Source: an uncultured Bacteroides sp.
GTDB taxonomy: Bacteria > Bacteroidota > Bacteroidia > Bacteroidales > Bacteroidaceae
NCBI GenBank assembly: GCA_947038155.1
Contig: CAMQVH010000006.1
Coordinates: forward strand, 62,001 to 126,000
DNA: 64,000 nucleotides
Direction of reading: 5' to 3'
Positions 28,239 through 37,538 of the stretch are shown here, one piece after another (within the stretch, counting starts at the first letter, position 1; each line of letters begins with the position of its first letter). The notes below the pieces were generated by a model. The model was given only the letters and a program-made list of their open reading frames with translations. It had not been told where the DNA came from and did not search any database. Position numbers and translations under genes: made by a program.

Positions 28239-30706
28239 CCAAAAGTATCGGTGCCCGCTGTGTGGGCGAATATGAAACGACTATTGATTGGCTGTTAACA
28301 GACAGCCGTTCCCTGAGTTTTCCTGAAGAAACTCTTTTTTTTGCTTTAGCTACCAAACGAAATAGTGGTGCCCGCTATATCCCTGACTTATATGACAGGG
28401 GAGTGCGCAATTTTGTTGTTTCCGAAGAAGACTTTAAAGAAATAGAGAGTGGGGAGTGGAGAGTGGAGAGTTCTCTCAACTTCCTCGTCGTTCCCAATCC
28501 CTTGAAAGCTTTGCAGAAGCTTGCCGAAGTGCATCGTGAGAAATTCAAGATGCCGGTTATCGGCATTACCGGTAGTAATGGAAAGACGATTGTGAAAGAA
28601 TGGTTGCACCAGTTGCTCAGTCCGGACCGTTGCATTGTCCGTTCTCCGCGCAGCTATAATTCACAGATTGGTGTTCCTCTTTCTGTATGGCAACTGAATG
28701 AAGAGGCGGAGTTAGGAATCTTCGAAGCCGGCATTTCCGAAATGGGAGAGATGGGAGCTTTGAAGCGGATGATAAAGCCTACTATCGGTATCTTGACCAA
28801 CATAGGCGGTGCCCATCAGGAGAATTTCTTCTCATTGCAGGAGAAATGTATGGAGAAACTGACGCTTTTCAAAGATTGTGATGTCGTAATCTACAACGGT
28901 GACAATGAATTAATCAGCAATTGCGTTGCAAAATCAATGCTGACAGCCCGTGAGATTGCCTGGAGCCGTACCGATATCGAACGTCCGCTGCACATCAGCC
29001 GCGTGACAAAAAAGGAAGACCACACCGTCATTTCCTACCGTTATCTGGATATGGATAATACTTTCTGTATCCCTTTTATTGATGATGCTTCCATCGAAAA
29101 TGCGCTGAATTGCTTGGCAGCCTGTCTCTACCTGATGACTCCTGCCGACCAAATAACAGAACGTATGGCACGTCTCGAACCGATCGCCATGCGTCTGGAA
29201 GTAAAAGAAGGAAAGAATAACTGTGTCTTGATAAATGACAGTTATAATTCGGATTTGGCATCTTTGGATATAGCCCTCGACTTCCTTGTCCGCCGCTCAG
29301 AAAAGAAAGGACTGAACCGGACGCTTATCCTTTCGGACATACTGGAAACCGGACAAAGCACGGCAACACTCTATCGGCGGGTAGCCCAACTGGTGCAAAG
29401 CCGGGGAATCAATAAACTGATTGGCGTGGGACCGGAGATTTCTTCGTGTGCCGCCCGGTTTGATGCCGGCATCGAACGCTATTTCTTCCCCAATACCGAA
29501 GCTCTTCTGGCATCAGACGTGCTTAAATCCCTTCATTCGGAGGTTATTCTGATAAAAGGTTCCCGTATATTCAACTTCGACAAGGTATCCGAAGCGCTGG
29601 AACTGAAAGTGCACGAAACTATCTTGGAAGTAAACCTGCATGCCATGGTCGAAAACCTGAACCATTATCGTTCCATGCTCCGCCATCCCGAAACGAAGAT
29701 GATATGTATGGTGAAAGCTTCTGCCTACGGAGCCGGTTCATATGAAATTGCCAAGACCTTGCAGGAACATCATGTCGATTATCTGGCGGTGGCCGTTGCC
29801 GACGAAGGCTCCGAACTCCGCAAAGCGGGCATCACTTCCTCTATCATGATTATGGACCCGGAACTTACGGCGTTCAAAACCATGTTCGACTATAAACTGG
29901 AACCGGAAGTGTATAATTTCCATCTGCTCGACGCACTTATCAAAGCCGCCAAAAAAGAAGGAATCACCAACTTTCCGATTCACATCAAACTGGATACGGG
30001 TATGCACCGTCTCGGCTTTGCCGTGGAAGATATACCCTTGCTTATCCACCGCCTGAAGAACCAGAGTGCGGTGATTCCCCGTTCGGTATTCTCTCATTTC
30101 GTAGGAAGTGATTCTCCCCAGTTCGATGCCTTTACGCGCCGGCAGATAGAACTGTTTGAAAAGGGCTCGCAGGAGTTGCAAGCCGCTTTCCCGCATAAGA
30201 TTTTGCGCCATATCTGCAATACGGCGGGAATCGAACGCTTCCCCGGTGCGCAGTTTGATATGGTACGGCTGGGAATCGGGCTTTACGGAGTCAGTCCGAT
30301 AGACAATTCGATTATACATAACGTAAGTACCCTCAAGACAACGATACTTCAGATTCGTGATGTGTCCGAAGAAGATACCGTAGGGTATAGCCGTATGGGG
30401 CATCTGACACGTCCTTCACGTATCGCCGCCATTCCTATCGGGTATGCCGACGGGCTGAACCGCCATTTGGGACGTGGAAATGCCTACTGCCTGGTGAATG
30501 GGAAGAAAGCGGCTTATGTAGGCAATATCTGTATGGATGTCTGTATGATAGACGTTACCGACATCGACTGCCGCGAAGGCGACCAGGTGATTATTTTCGG
30601 TGACGACCTGCCGATAACGGTTCTCTCCGACAAGCTGGATACGATTCCTTATGAAGTTCTTACCAGTATATCGACACGGGTGAAACGGGTATATTATCAG
30701 GAATAA
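28214..30706 (+). CDS. murF-alr: Bifunctional UDP-N-acetylmuramoyl-tripeptide:D-alanyl-D-alanine ligase / alanine racemase
   Basis: MurF 'VIGITGSNGKTIVKEWLHQLL', 'LINDSYNSDLASLDIAL'; Alr 'MICMVKASAYGAGSYEIA', 'HIKLDTGMHRLGF', 'YADGLNRHLG'. Confidence 0.95.
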   Translation: MSYAIESIAKSIGARCVGEYETTIDWLLTDSRSLSFPEETLFFALATKRNSGARYIPDLYDRGVRNFVVSEEDFKEIESGEWRVESSLNFLVVPNPLKALQKLAEVHREKFKMPVIGITGSNGKTIVKEWLHQLLSPDRCIVRSPRSYNSQIGVPLSVWQLNEEAELGIFEAGISEMGEMGALKRMIKPTIGILTNIGGAHQENFFSLQEKCMEKLTLFKDCDVVIYNGDNELISNCVAKSMLTAREIAWSRTDIERPLHISRVTKKEDHTVISYRYLDMDNTFCIPFIDDASIENALNCLAACLYLMTPADQITERMARLEPIAMRLEVKEGKNNCVLINDSYNSDLASLDIALDFLVRRSEKKGLNRTLILSDILETGQSTATLYRRVAQLVQSRGINKLIGVGPEISSCAARFDAGIERYFFPNTEALLASDVLKSLHSEVILIKGSRIFNFDKVSEALELKVHETILEVNLHAMVENLNHYRSMLRHPETKMICMVKASAYGAGSYEIAKTLQEHHVDYLAVAVADEGSELRKAGITSSIMIMDPELTAFKTMFDYKLEPEVYNFHLLDALIKAAKKEGITNFPIHIKLDTGMHRLGFAVEDIPLLIHRLKNQSAVIPRSVFSHFVGSDSPQFDAFTRRQIELFEKGSQELQAAFPHKILRHICNTAGIERFPGAQFDMVRLGIGLYGVSPIDNSIIHNVSTLKTTILQIRDVSEEDTVGYSRMGHLTRPSRIAAIPIGYADGLNRHLGRGNAYCLVNGKKAAYVGNICMDVCMIDVTDIDCREGDQVIIFGDDLPITVLSDKLDTIPYEVLTSISTRVKRVYYQE
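28446..28470 (+). repeat. Heptamer tandem repeat (AGAGTGG)~3.5 inside the murF-alr coding region
   Basis: agagtgg-ggagtgg-agagtgg-agag read directly; encodes part of 'EIESGEWRVESS'. Confidence 0.85.
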
Positions 30707-30740
30707 AGCCGAGGGAGATGAACAAAAGCTGAGAACCGAT

Positions 30741-30848
30741 AAATGGATAATCAGTAAATAGCAAAACGGTAGACGGTAAACGGTAGATGATGAATGAAAG
30801 TGAACTAACATAAATAATTCATTGTTTACCGTTTACAGTTTGCCGTTT
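30741..30848. repeat. Imperfect inverted repeat in the murF-alr/tatA intergenic region (possible terminator/structured spacer)
   Basis: Left arm AAAACGGTAGACGGTAAACGGTAGATGATG and reverse complement of the right arm AAAACGGCAAACTGTAAACGGTAAACAATG match at 24/30 positions by eye; boundaries approximate. Confidence 0.5.
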
Positions 30849-30897
30849 TTATTTATATTTGCACCAACTAATAAAAACCTCTTTATCAAATAAACGT

Positions 30898-31116
30898 ATG
30901 ACAAACTTATTATTATTAGGTTTCTTGCCTAGTGGTTCCGAGTGGATTATTATTGCTTTGGTTATTCTCCTGCTCTTTGGTGGTAAGAAAATTCCCGAAC
31001 TGATGCGCGGCTTGGGCAAAGGAGTGAAGAGCTTCAAAGATGGAGTGAATGATGCAAAAGAAGAAATAAATAAGGCAAAAGAAGACCTGGATAAACCGGC
31101 GGACTCAAGTAAGTAA
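30898..31116 (+). CDS. tatA: Twin-arginine translocase subunit TatA/TatE
   Basis: '[41 protein letters not shown]'; ATG at 30898 preferred over 30859. Confidence 0.92.
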   Translation: MTNLLLLGFLPSGSEWIIIALVILLLFGGKKIPELMRGLGKGVKSFKDGVNDAKEEINKAKEDLDKPADSSK

Positions 31117-31127
31117 AATAAGTACCG

Positions 31128-31952
31128 ATGGCAGAAATGACCTTTTGGGATCATTTGGATGAACTGCGCAAGGTACTTTTTCGGGTGATTGGAGTTTGGC
31201 TTGTATTGGCAATTGGTTATTTTATTGCTATGCCTTATCTTTTCGATCATGTGATTCTGGCGCCATGCCACAATGATTTCATATTCTACGATTTATTACG
31301 GCATATCGGACAGACATTCGATTTGACCGATGACTTTTTCACACAAGAATTTCAGGTGAAGCTGGTCAACATAAATTTGGCGGCTCCCTTCTTTATACAC
31401 ATGTCGACAGCCTTCTGGATGTCGGTCGTGACCGCCATGCCTTATATTTTCTTTGAAGTATGGCGTTTTATTGGTCCCGCTCTTTATCCCAACGAAAAGG
31501 AAGGAGTACGCAAGGCATTAACCATCGGAACAGTGATGTTCTTTATCGGTGTCTTGCTGGGTTATTTCATGGTTTATCCGTTGACGCTCCGTTTCCTTTC
31601 CACCTATCAGTTAAGTTCGGAAGTGGAGAACATTCTGTCGCTTAATTCCTATATTGATAATTTCATGATGCTGATTCTTTGCATGGGACTGGCATTTGAG
31701 TTGCCATTAGTGACGTGGTTGCTTTCATTGTTGGGAGTAGTCGATAAGTCCTTCTTGCGGAAATACCGCCGCCATGCCGTTGTCATCATCGTGATAGCTG
31801 CTGCCATTATCACTCCGACGGGCGACCCGTTCACGCTGAGCGTCGTGGCCATTCCGCTTTATCTGCTCTACGAAATGAGCATCCTGATGATAAAGAATAA
31901 AAAGAAAACAGAAGAAGAAATTGAAGATGAAGTTGCCTTATCAGAAGAGTGA
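31128..31952 (+). CDS. tatC: Twin-arginine translocase subunit TatC
   Basis: 'MTFWDHLDELRKVLFRVIGVW', 'IGVLLGYFMVYPLTLRFL'. Confidence 0.94.
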   Translation: MAEMTFWDHLDELRKVLFRVIGVWLVLAIGYFIAMPYLFDHVILAPCHNDFIFYDLLRHIGQTFDLTDDFFTQEFQVKLVNINLAAPFFIHMSTAFWMSVVTAMPYIFFEVWRFIGPALYPNEKEGVRKALTIGTVMFFIGVLLGYFMVYPLTLRFLSTYQLSSEVENILSLNSYIDNFMMLILCMGLAFELPLVTWLLSLLGVVDKSFLRKYRRHAVVIIVIAAAIITPTGDPFTLSVVAIPLYLLYEMSILMIKNKKKTEEEIEDEVALSEE

Positions 31953-34900
31953 AGCGATAGAATCTTATGAGTTACTTTTGGCTGTTTGTCGGGTGGAAGA
32001 CACCCGGCTTGCCGTAGGATACAAGCAGATGCGTGACTTGCTTGAACGCGTCTGCCGGTCGCAAATGCAAAATGAAAGTCTGCAGATGACCGACCTCTCC
32101 GCACGAATCAGCTTTATCGCTGCAAAGGTAGACCTTTCGGCAGGAGAACAAAACCGGTTGCATACTTTCCGCCTGACTTCCAACCATATTCTGAACCGCC
32201 GTCTCGAACCGACCAGGGAGAACCTGTTGCGGGATGTCAAGACACTGGCTTTCTTAATCCGTAAACTTTCGGAAGAAGACATACCCGAAGAACTGTACCG
32301 ATTGCTTCCGAAAGCGGATGCTACTTATCTGTCAGCCCCTCCCGCCCGTAAACGTGTGCAGCGGATGCGCGTATGTTTTCAGTATGCAAATGAGCAATAC
32401 CTGTATGTAACTCCATTGGACGAAGTCTCGGAAACCCCGTGGCTTGTCCGTTACAATATCCCTCAAATAAATGAAGAATTTGCGGAGACATGCAAACTGC
32501 TCTGGCGTCACACCCAACTGAACTTATTAGACGTAGCCATTGACGACGCGGGAATACTGACCCCCTCGTTTATCGTTCTCGAACCGGATTACCTGATTGA
32601 CATCAGTTCCCTTGCCGAGTGTTTCCGCGACTACGGGCATCATCCGGCAAATTATTACCTTTCCCGTCTCCAGCCGATTGAGAATGCACGCCCCCTGTTG
32701 TTGGGAAATATAGCCAATCTTTTCCTCGATGAATGGATTCACGCGCAGGATGAAGAAGTAGACTACCGGACTTGTATGCAGAAAGCTTTCCGGCGCTATC
32801 CTATCGAGTTGGCAGCCTGCCCCGACTTGCAGGACAGGGAGAAAGAACGCCAATTCTTTGACGATTGCAAACTGCACTTCGAGCATATCCGTCAAACGGT
32901 GAACGATACCTTCCACGCCGCCGGATATGAACTCGACAAGACAGACGCGGTGCTCGAACCTTCTTATATCTGCGAGGCACTCGGACTCCAGGGGCGCCTC
33001 GATTATATGCAACGGGATATGTCTTCCTTTATTGAAATGAAATCGGGTAAAGCCGATGAGTACGCCATCCGTGGCAAGGTTGAACCCAAAGAGAACAACA
33101 AAGTACAGATGCTTCTCTACCAGGCCGTTCTACAATACTCTATGGGAATGGACCACCGGAAAGTGAAAGCCTATCTGTTCTATACCCGTTATCCGCTTCT
33201 TTATCCGTCGCGTCCTTCGTGGGCAATGGTGCGCCGGGTAATCGACCTGCGCAATAGGATTGTAGCCAACGAATATGGTATTCAACTGCACAACAACCTG
33301 GAATACACCGAACGTAAACTGGAGGAAATCAACGCTGCAACCTTGAACGAACGGGGGCTGCAAGGACGTTTTTGGGAGACTTATCTGCGTCCGCCCATCG
33401 ACAGCTTTCAGAAGAAACTGAAAGCGCTTTCGCCATTGGAGAAAAAATATTTCCATGCCGTATATAATTTCCTGACCAAAGAGCTTTATACCTCCAAATC
33501 GGGTGATGTGGACTACGAAGGACGTACCGGAGCCGCTTCGTTGTGGCTTTCTACATTGGCCGAAAAGTGTGAAGCCGGCGAAATAATCTACGATTTGCGC
33601 ATCAAAGAGAACCATGCGGCCGACGAGCATAAAGCTCATCTGCTGTTGAGCCGTTCGCTCACGTCTTCGCTTTCGCAATCTTCGCCGCACTCTGTTGCCT
33701 CTCTGGATTTTCAGGCGGAAGAGGTAGCTGCAAGCAGCAAGGCCGACGAGTATGATGTACTTCCCAACTTCCGCCAGGGCGATGCCGTCATTCTGTATGA
33801 ACGCAACAGTGATACGGATAATGTAACCAACAAAATGGTATTCAAAGGCAACATCGAATATCTGACAGACCACGAAATCTGTGTCCGTCTGCGTTCTACG
33901 CAACAGAATCCTTCCGTGCTTCCCGGCGAAAGCCTTTATGCCATCGAACACGATACGATGGATACCACCTTCCGTTCTATGTTTCAGGGATTGTACGCTT
34001 ATCTATCAGCTACGCAAGACCGCCGTGACCTGCTACTGTCACAACGTCCGCCCGAGTTCGACGAATCGTTGGACGCTTTAATCTCCCAAGCGAAAGACGA
34101 CTTTGTCCGTGTTGCATTGAAGGCCAAAGCGGCCCGGGATTATTTTCTCCTTATCGGCCCTCCGGGAACGGGCAAGACTTCCTGTGCCTTGAAGAAGATG
34201 GTGGAAACCTTCCATATCGATGGAGATACCCAAATACTGCTGCTCTCATATACCAACCGTGCCGTCGATGAAATATGCAAATCGCTCATTGCTATCCGTC
34301 CGGTTGTCGACTTTATCCGTGTCGGGAGCGAATTGCCGTGCGACGAGCACTATCGTGACCATCTGATAGAAAACGAACTGGCCTCCTGTAACCGTCGTTC
34401 GGAAGTTTACGAGCGTATCCGAAACTGCCGCATTATCGTGGGAACGGTTGCTGCCGTTTCCGGCAAACCTGAACTTTTCCGCTTGAAACATTTCAATGTG
34501 GCTATTGTCGATGAGGCTACGCAGATACTTGAACCTCAGTTATTGGGTATTCTTTGTGCTCGCGACAAAGACAGCCGTAACGCCATTGATAAGTTTATTC
34601 TGATTGGCGACCATAAACAACTTCCTGCCGTTGTGCTTCAAAACACGGAGCAGTCGGCAGTTTATGACGAAGCATTGCTGTCTGTCGGTCTGGTAAATCT
34701 GAAAGATTCTTTGTTCGAGCGCCTTTACCGGAGTTGCTCTTCGGGCGATAGCCGCTCGTTCGATATGCTTTGCCGCCAGGGGCGTATGCATCCTGAAGTA
34801 GCTTTGTTTGCCAATCGTGCTTTCTATGGCGGACGTCTGCTTCCCGTCGGCCTGCCTCATCAGTTGGAAGATTCCGGATCTGTTTCGCGCGTAGCCTTCT

Positions 34901-35364
34901 ATCCTTCCGTTCCGGAGCAGAAAGGAACATCTGTCAAAATAAACTCTTCGGAAGCCCGGATTGTTGCTCGACTTGCCGCTCAGGTTTACGAGAGTAACCG
35001 GTCGGACTTTGATGAGTCTCGTACATTGGGAATTATAACTCCTTACCGGAGCCAGATAGCCCTTATCAAAAGAGAGATAGAAACATTGGGCATCCCGGCT
35101 CTCAGTCGGATACTGGTGGATACAGTCGAACGTTTTCAGGGCAGCGAACGGGACGTGATTATTTATTCCTGTTGCATCAACAGTTATTATCAGTTGAAAT
35201 TTGTATCTAATTTAACCGAGGAAGACGGTGTGTTGATAGACCGCAAACTGAACGTAGCTCTTACCCGTGCGCGAAAGCAGATGTTTGTGACCGGTGTCCC
35301 CGAGTTCTTGAATGTCGACCCGCTTTACCGGAGTTTATTAAAATTAATAGAGAGTAAAGAGTAA
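31927..35364 (+). CDS. Dna2-like protein: PD-(D/E)XK nuclease domain fused to SF1 helicase
   Basis: Nuclease 'GLQGRLDYMQRDMSSFIEMKSGKA'; helicase 'LLIGPPGTGKTSCALKKM', 'VAIVDEATQI', 'ILIGDHKQLPAVV', 'TVERFQGSERDVII', 'LNVALTRARKQMFVTG'. Confidence 0.85.
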   Translation: MKLPYQKSEAIESYELLLAVCRVEDTRLAVGYKQMRDLLERVCRSQMQNESLQMTDLSARISFIAAKVDLSAGEQNRLHTFRLTSNHILNRRLEPTRENLLRDVKTLAFLIRKLSEEDIPEELYRLLPKADATYLSAPPARKRVQRMRVCFQYANEQYLYVTPLDEVSETPWLVRYNIPQINEEFAETCKLLWRHTQLNLLDVAIDDAGILTPSFIVLEPDYLIDISSLAECFRDYGHHPANYYLSRLQPIENARPLLLGNIANLFLDEWIHAQDEEVDYRTCMQKAFRRYPIELAACPDLQDREKERQFFDDCKLHFEHIRQTVNDTFHAAGYELDKTDAVLEPSYICEALGLQGRLDYMQRDMSSFIEMKSGKADEYAIRGKVEPKENNKVQMLLYQAVLQYSMGMDHRKVKAYLFYTRYPLLYPSRPSWAMVRRVIDLRNRIVANEYGIQLHNNLEYTERKLEEINAATLNERGLQGRFWETYLRPPIDSFQKKLKALSPLEKKYFHAVYNFLTKELYTSKSGDVDYEGRTGAASLWLSTLAEKCEAGEIIYDLRIKENHAADEHKAHLLLSRSLTSSLSQSSPHSVASLDFQAEEVAASSKADEYDVLPNFRQGDAVILYERNSDTDNVTNKMVFKGNIEYLTDHEICVRLRSTQQNPSVLPGESLYAIEHDTMDTTFRSMFQGLYAYLSATQDRRDLLLSQRPPEFDESLDALISQAKDDFVRVALKAKAARDYFLLIGPPGTGKTSCALKKMVETFHIDGDTQILLLSYTNRAVDEICKSLIAIRPVVDFIRVGSELPCDEHYRDHLIENELASCNRRSEVYERIRNCRIIVGTVAAVSGKPELFRLKHFNVAIVDEATQILEPQLLGILCARDKDSRNAIDKFILIGDHKQLPAVVLQNTEQSAVYDEALLSVGLVNLKDSLFERLYRSCSSGDSRSFDMLCRQGRMHPEVALFANRAFYGGRLLPVGLPHQLEDSGSVSRVAFYPSVPEQKGTSVKINSSEARIVARLAAQVYESNRSDFDESRTLGIITPYRSQIALIKREIETLGIPALSRILVDTVERFQGSERDVIIYSCCINSYYQLKFVSNLTEEDGVLIDRKLNVALTRARKQMFVTGVPEFLNVDPLYRSLLKLIESKE

Positions 35365-35442
35365 ATTCGCTAATTTTTGCAGACGTTAATTTTTATTCTC
35401 TCTTTATGCAATTCATTAACACCTCTATAATGAACAAACGCC

Positions 35443-35450
35443 TATATTTG
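35443..35450 (+). promoter_or_regulatory. Bacteroides-type -7 box (TATATTTG) in front of a short transcript candidate
   Basis: Matches TAnnTTTG; ~50 nt upstream of an intrinsic terminator. Confidence 0.45.
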
Positions 35451-35498
35451 CAACACGTTTTTTTCATAGAGATTTAGATTTAAGGTTAGAAGAATTGT

Positions 35499-35524
35499 GG
35501 AAGTCGTGAGACTTCCCTTTTTTT
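35499..35524 (+). terminator. Rho-independent terminator 1
   Basis: GGAAGTC-GTGA-GACTTCC then CTTTTTTT. Confidence 0.8.
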
Positions 35525-35597
35525 CATCTTAACGTTTACTATTCTTTGTTTGTATCACTTGTATTTGAGTATGAAAAATGGGGAATAAGTAAACTTG

Positions 35598-35628
35598 AAA
35601 AGCCCTCTTCGTGAGAAGAGGCTTTTTT
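35598..35628 (+). terminator. Rho-independent terminator 2
   Basis: AAAAGCC(C)TCTTC-GTGA-GAAGAGGCTTTTTT. Confidence 0.8.
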
Positions 35629-35745
35629 GTGTGCAGTTGTTCGTTATTCAATCGCAGTGAATAGAGATGAGTTTGTGCTGATATTTAATAAATAAAAACG
35701 AATTGTGCTAAATGGGATATGTAGAAGAGGAGAGAGGATAATGAA

Positions 35746-35795
35746 AAAGGTCTGAAAAGAGACTTTCATGATTGAAGTTTTCTTTTCAGACCTTT
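35746..35795. terminator. Inverted repeat, likely terminator for the minus-strand MFS gene
   Basis: AAAGGTCTGAAAAGA ... TCTTTTCAGACCTTT, 15-bp perfect arms. Confidence 0.7.
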
Positions 35796-35815
35796 GACAG
35801 TATGTATGGTGAGAT

Positions 35816-37264
35816 TTATTCCAATACGATGGGTTTATATTGGGGTACTAACGTTTTCATGATTATCCAGCCCACCAGATAAGCTACGGCACAGATACAG
35901 AACATGATGAAATAGCCGGCAGGTTTGCCTTCAAATCCCATAAATGTCATGTGCGTTTCGTCAGCGTGAACAAACAGAAGACCTGCGCCGAACTGCATCA
36001 GCATAGAGCCTACGCCACCGGCCATACCGCCGATACCTGTAATACTTGCAATTGCCGATTTCGGGAACATATCACCTACGGTAGAGAAAATGTTGGCCGA
36101 CCAGGACTGGTGGGCAGCGCCACCGATACCGATAAGGATAACTGGGAACCACGGAGAGAACGTACCCAACGGTTGTGCCAGCAATACTACCAACGGGAAG
36201 AACGCGAAAATCAACATCGCCTTCATACGTGCAGCATACGGATTCATACCCGTCTTGTTGATAAAGATAGTCGGAAGTTTGCCGCCGTAGATAGACAGCA
36301 TAGTCACTGCGTAGAGGGTGAAAATCAAGGCCATTCCTAATCCGTCGGAAGTCTTGATGTTAAACTGGGTATTCAGGTAAGACGGAGTCCAGAACAAGAA
36401 GAACCACCACACACCGTCCGTCATGAACTTACCGGCAGCAAAAGCCCATGTCTGCTTGTAAGTGAAACATTGAAGGAAGCTCATCTTCTTTTCGTCTTTC
36501 TCTTCAACAGCTACAGGGGCAGCGCCTTCTTCGTATTTATCCTGCTCGATATAATCCAATTCGGCTTTGTTGACGTGCTTACTCTTTGATGGGGCATCGT
36601 ACATGAATACCCACATACCCATCCAGACGAAACCTAGTGCACCGATAACGATAAATGCCATTTCCCATCCCCATGCTTTCGCAATCAGCGGGATAGAAAC
36701 CGGAGCAATCAAGGCACCGATAGAAGCACCGGCGTTGAAGATGGAAGTAGCGTAAGCGCGGTCTTTCTTAGGGAAGTATTCTGCCGTTACTTTGATGGCA
36801 GCCGGGAAGTTACCCGCTTCGCCGAGAGCCAGGATACAGCGTGCGGCAAGGAAACAGTACATACTTACGGTAGCCACTACCACCACTACGTCGCCCGTAG
36901 CCGCCATCAGTTCGGCTGCGCTATGCAGACCTACATACTGTTCGGTTACGATTCCGCAAAGTGCGTGCATACAAGCACCTGCCGACCATACGCCGATTGC
37001 CCAAAGATATCCCTTCTTCGTGCCCATCCAGTCGATAAAGCGACCGGCGAACAACATACATATTGCATATACAATAGAAAAAACGGAAGTAATCGTACCG
37101 TAGTGAACTTCGTTCCAATGAAATTCCGGCTTAATAAACTCGTCCCAGGTAAGGGAAAGCACCTGGCGGTCGAGATAGTTAACTGTAGTAGCGAAGAATA
37201 GCATAGCACAGATAGTCCATCTGTAGTTTGTCATTTTCTCGCCTGTTTTTTGAAATGCATTCAT
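35816..37264 (-). CDS. MFS transporter, hexuronate (ACS/ExuT-like) family
   Basis: 'NYRWTICAMLFFATTVNYLDRQVLSLTWDEFIKPEFHWNEVHYGTI', 'ALGEAGNFPAAIKVTAEYFPKKDRAYATSIFNAGAS'; located in a uronate gene cluster. Confidence 0.88.
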   Translation of the reverse strand: MNAFQKTGEKMTNYRWTICAMLFFATTVNYLDRQVLSLTWDEFIKPEFHWNEVHYGTITSVFSIVYAICMLFAGRFIDWMGTKKGYLWAIGVWSAGACMHALCGIVTEQYVGLHSAAELMAATGDVVVVVATVSMYCFLAARCILALGEAGNFPAAIKVTAEYFPKKDRAYATSIFNAGASIGALIAPVSIPLIAKAWGWEMAFIVIGALGFVWMGMWVFMYDAPSKSKHVNKAELDYIEQDKYEEGAAPVAVEEKDEKKMSFLQCFTYKQTWAFAAGKFMTDGVWWFFLFWTPSYLNTQFNIKTSDGLGMALIFTLYAVTMLSIYGGKLPTIFINKTGMNPYAARMKAMLIFAFFPLVVLLAQPLGTFSPWFPVILIGIGGAAHQSWSANIFSTVGDMFPKSAIASITGIGGMAGGVGSMLMQFGAGLLFVHADETHMTFMGFEGKPAGYFIMFCICAVAYLVGWIIMKTLVPQYKPIVLE

Positions 37265-37455
37265 GATAATGGATTTAAATAGATTTTGATTCGTTGACAA
37301 AGGTCGGTATTTCGACTGGATTTCATTTGTAAAATTTGGTCGAATTCATGTATTATTCGTTACATTTATATGCTATTTGTTTCAAAGAGTATATGTATCG
37401 TTTCATAACACGTCTAGTCTGTAACGTTTTGGGGGAGGTTGAAGTGTATATAACC

Positions 37456-37505
37456 CCGAAAAACTTCATCCCTTCTCCCGCGGGGGAAAGGATGAAGTTT
37501 TTCGG
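37456..37505. terminator. Long hairpin between kduI and the MFS gene (attenuator/processing/terminator candidate)
   Basis: CCGAAAAACTTCATCC ... GGATGAAGTTTTTCGG (16-bp perfect) plus inner TTCTCCC-GC-GGGGGAA stem. Confidence 0.65.
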
Positions 37506-37538
37506 ATTTTATATATGTAATGCAGAGCCGCGCAACGA

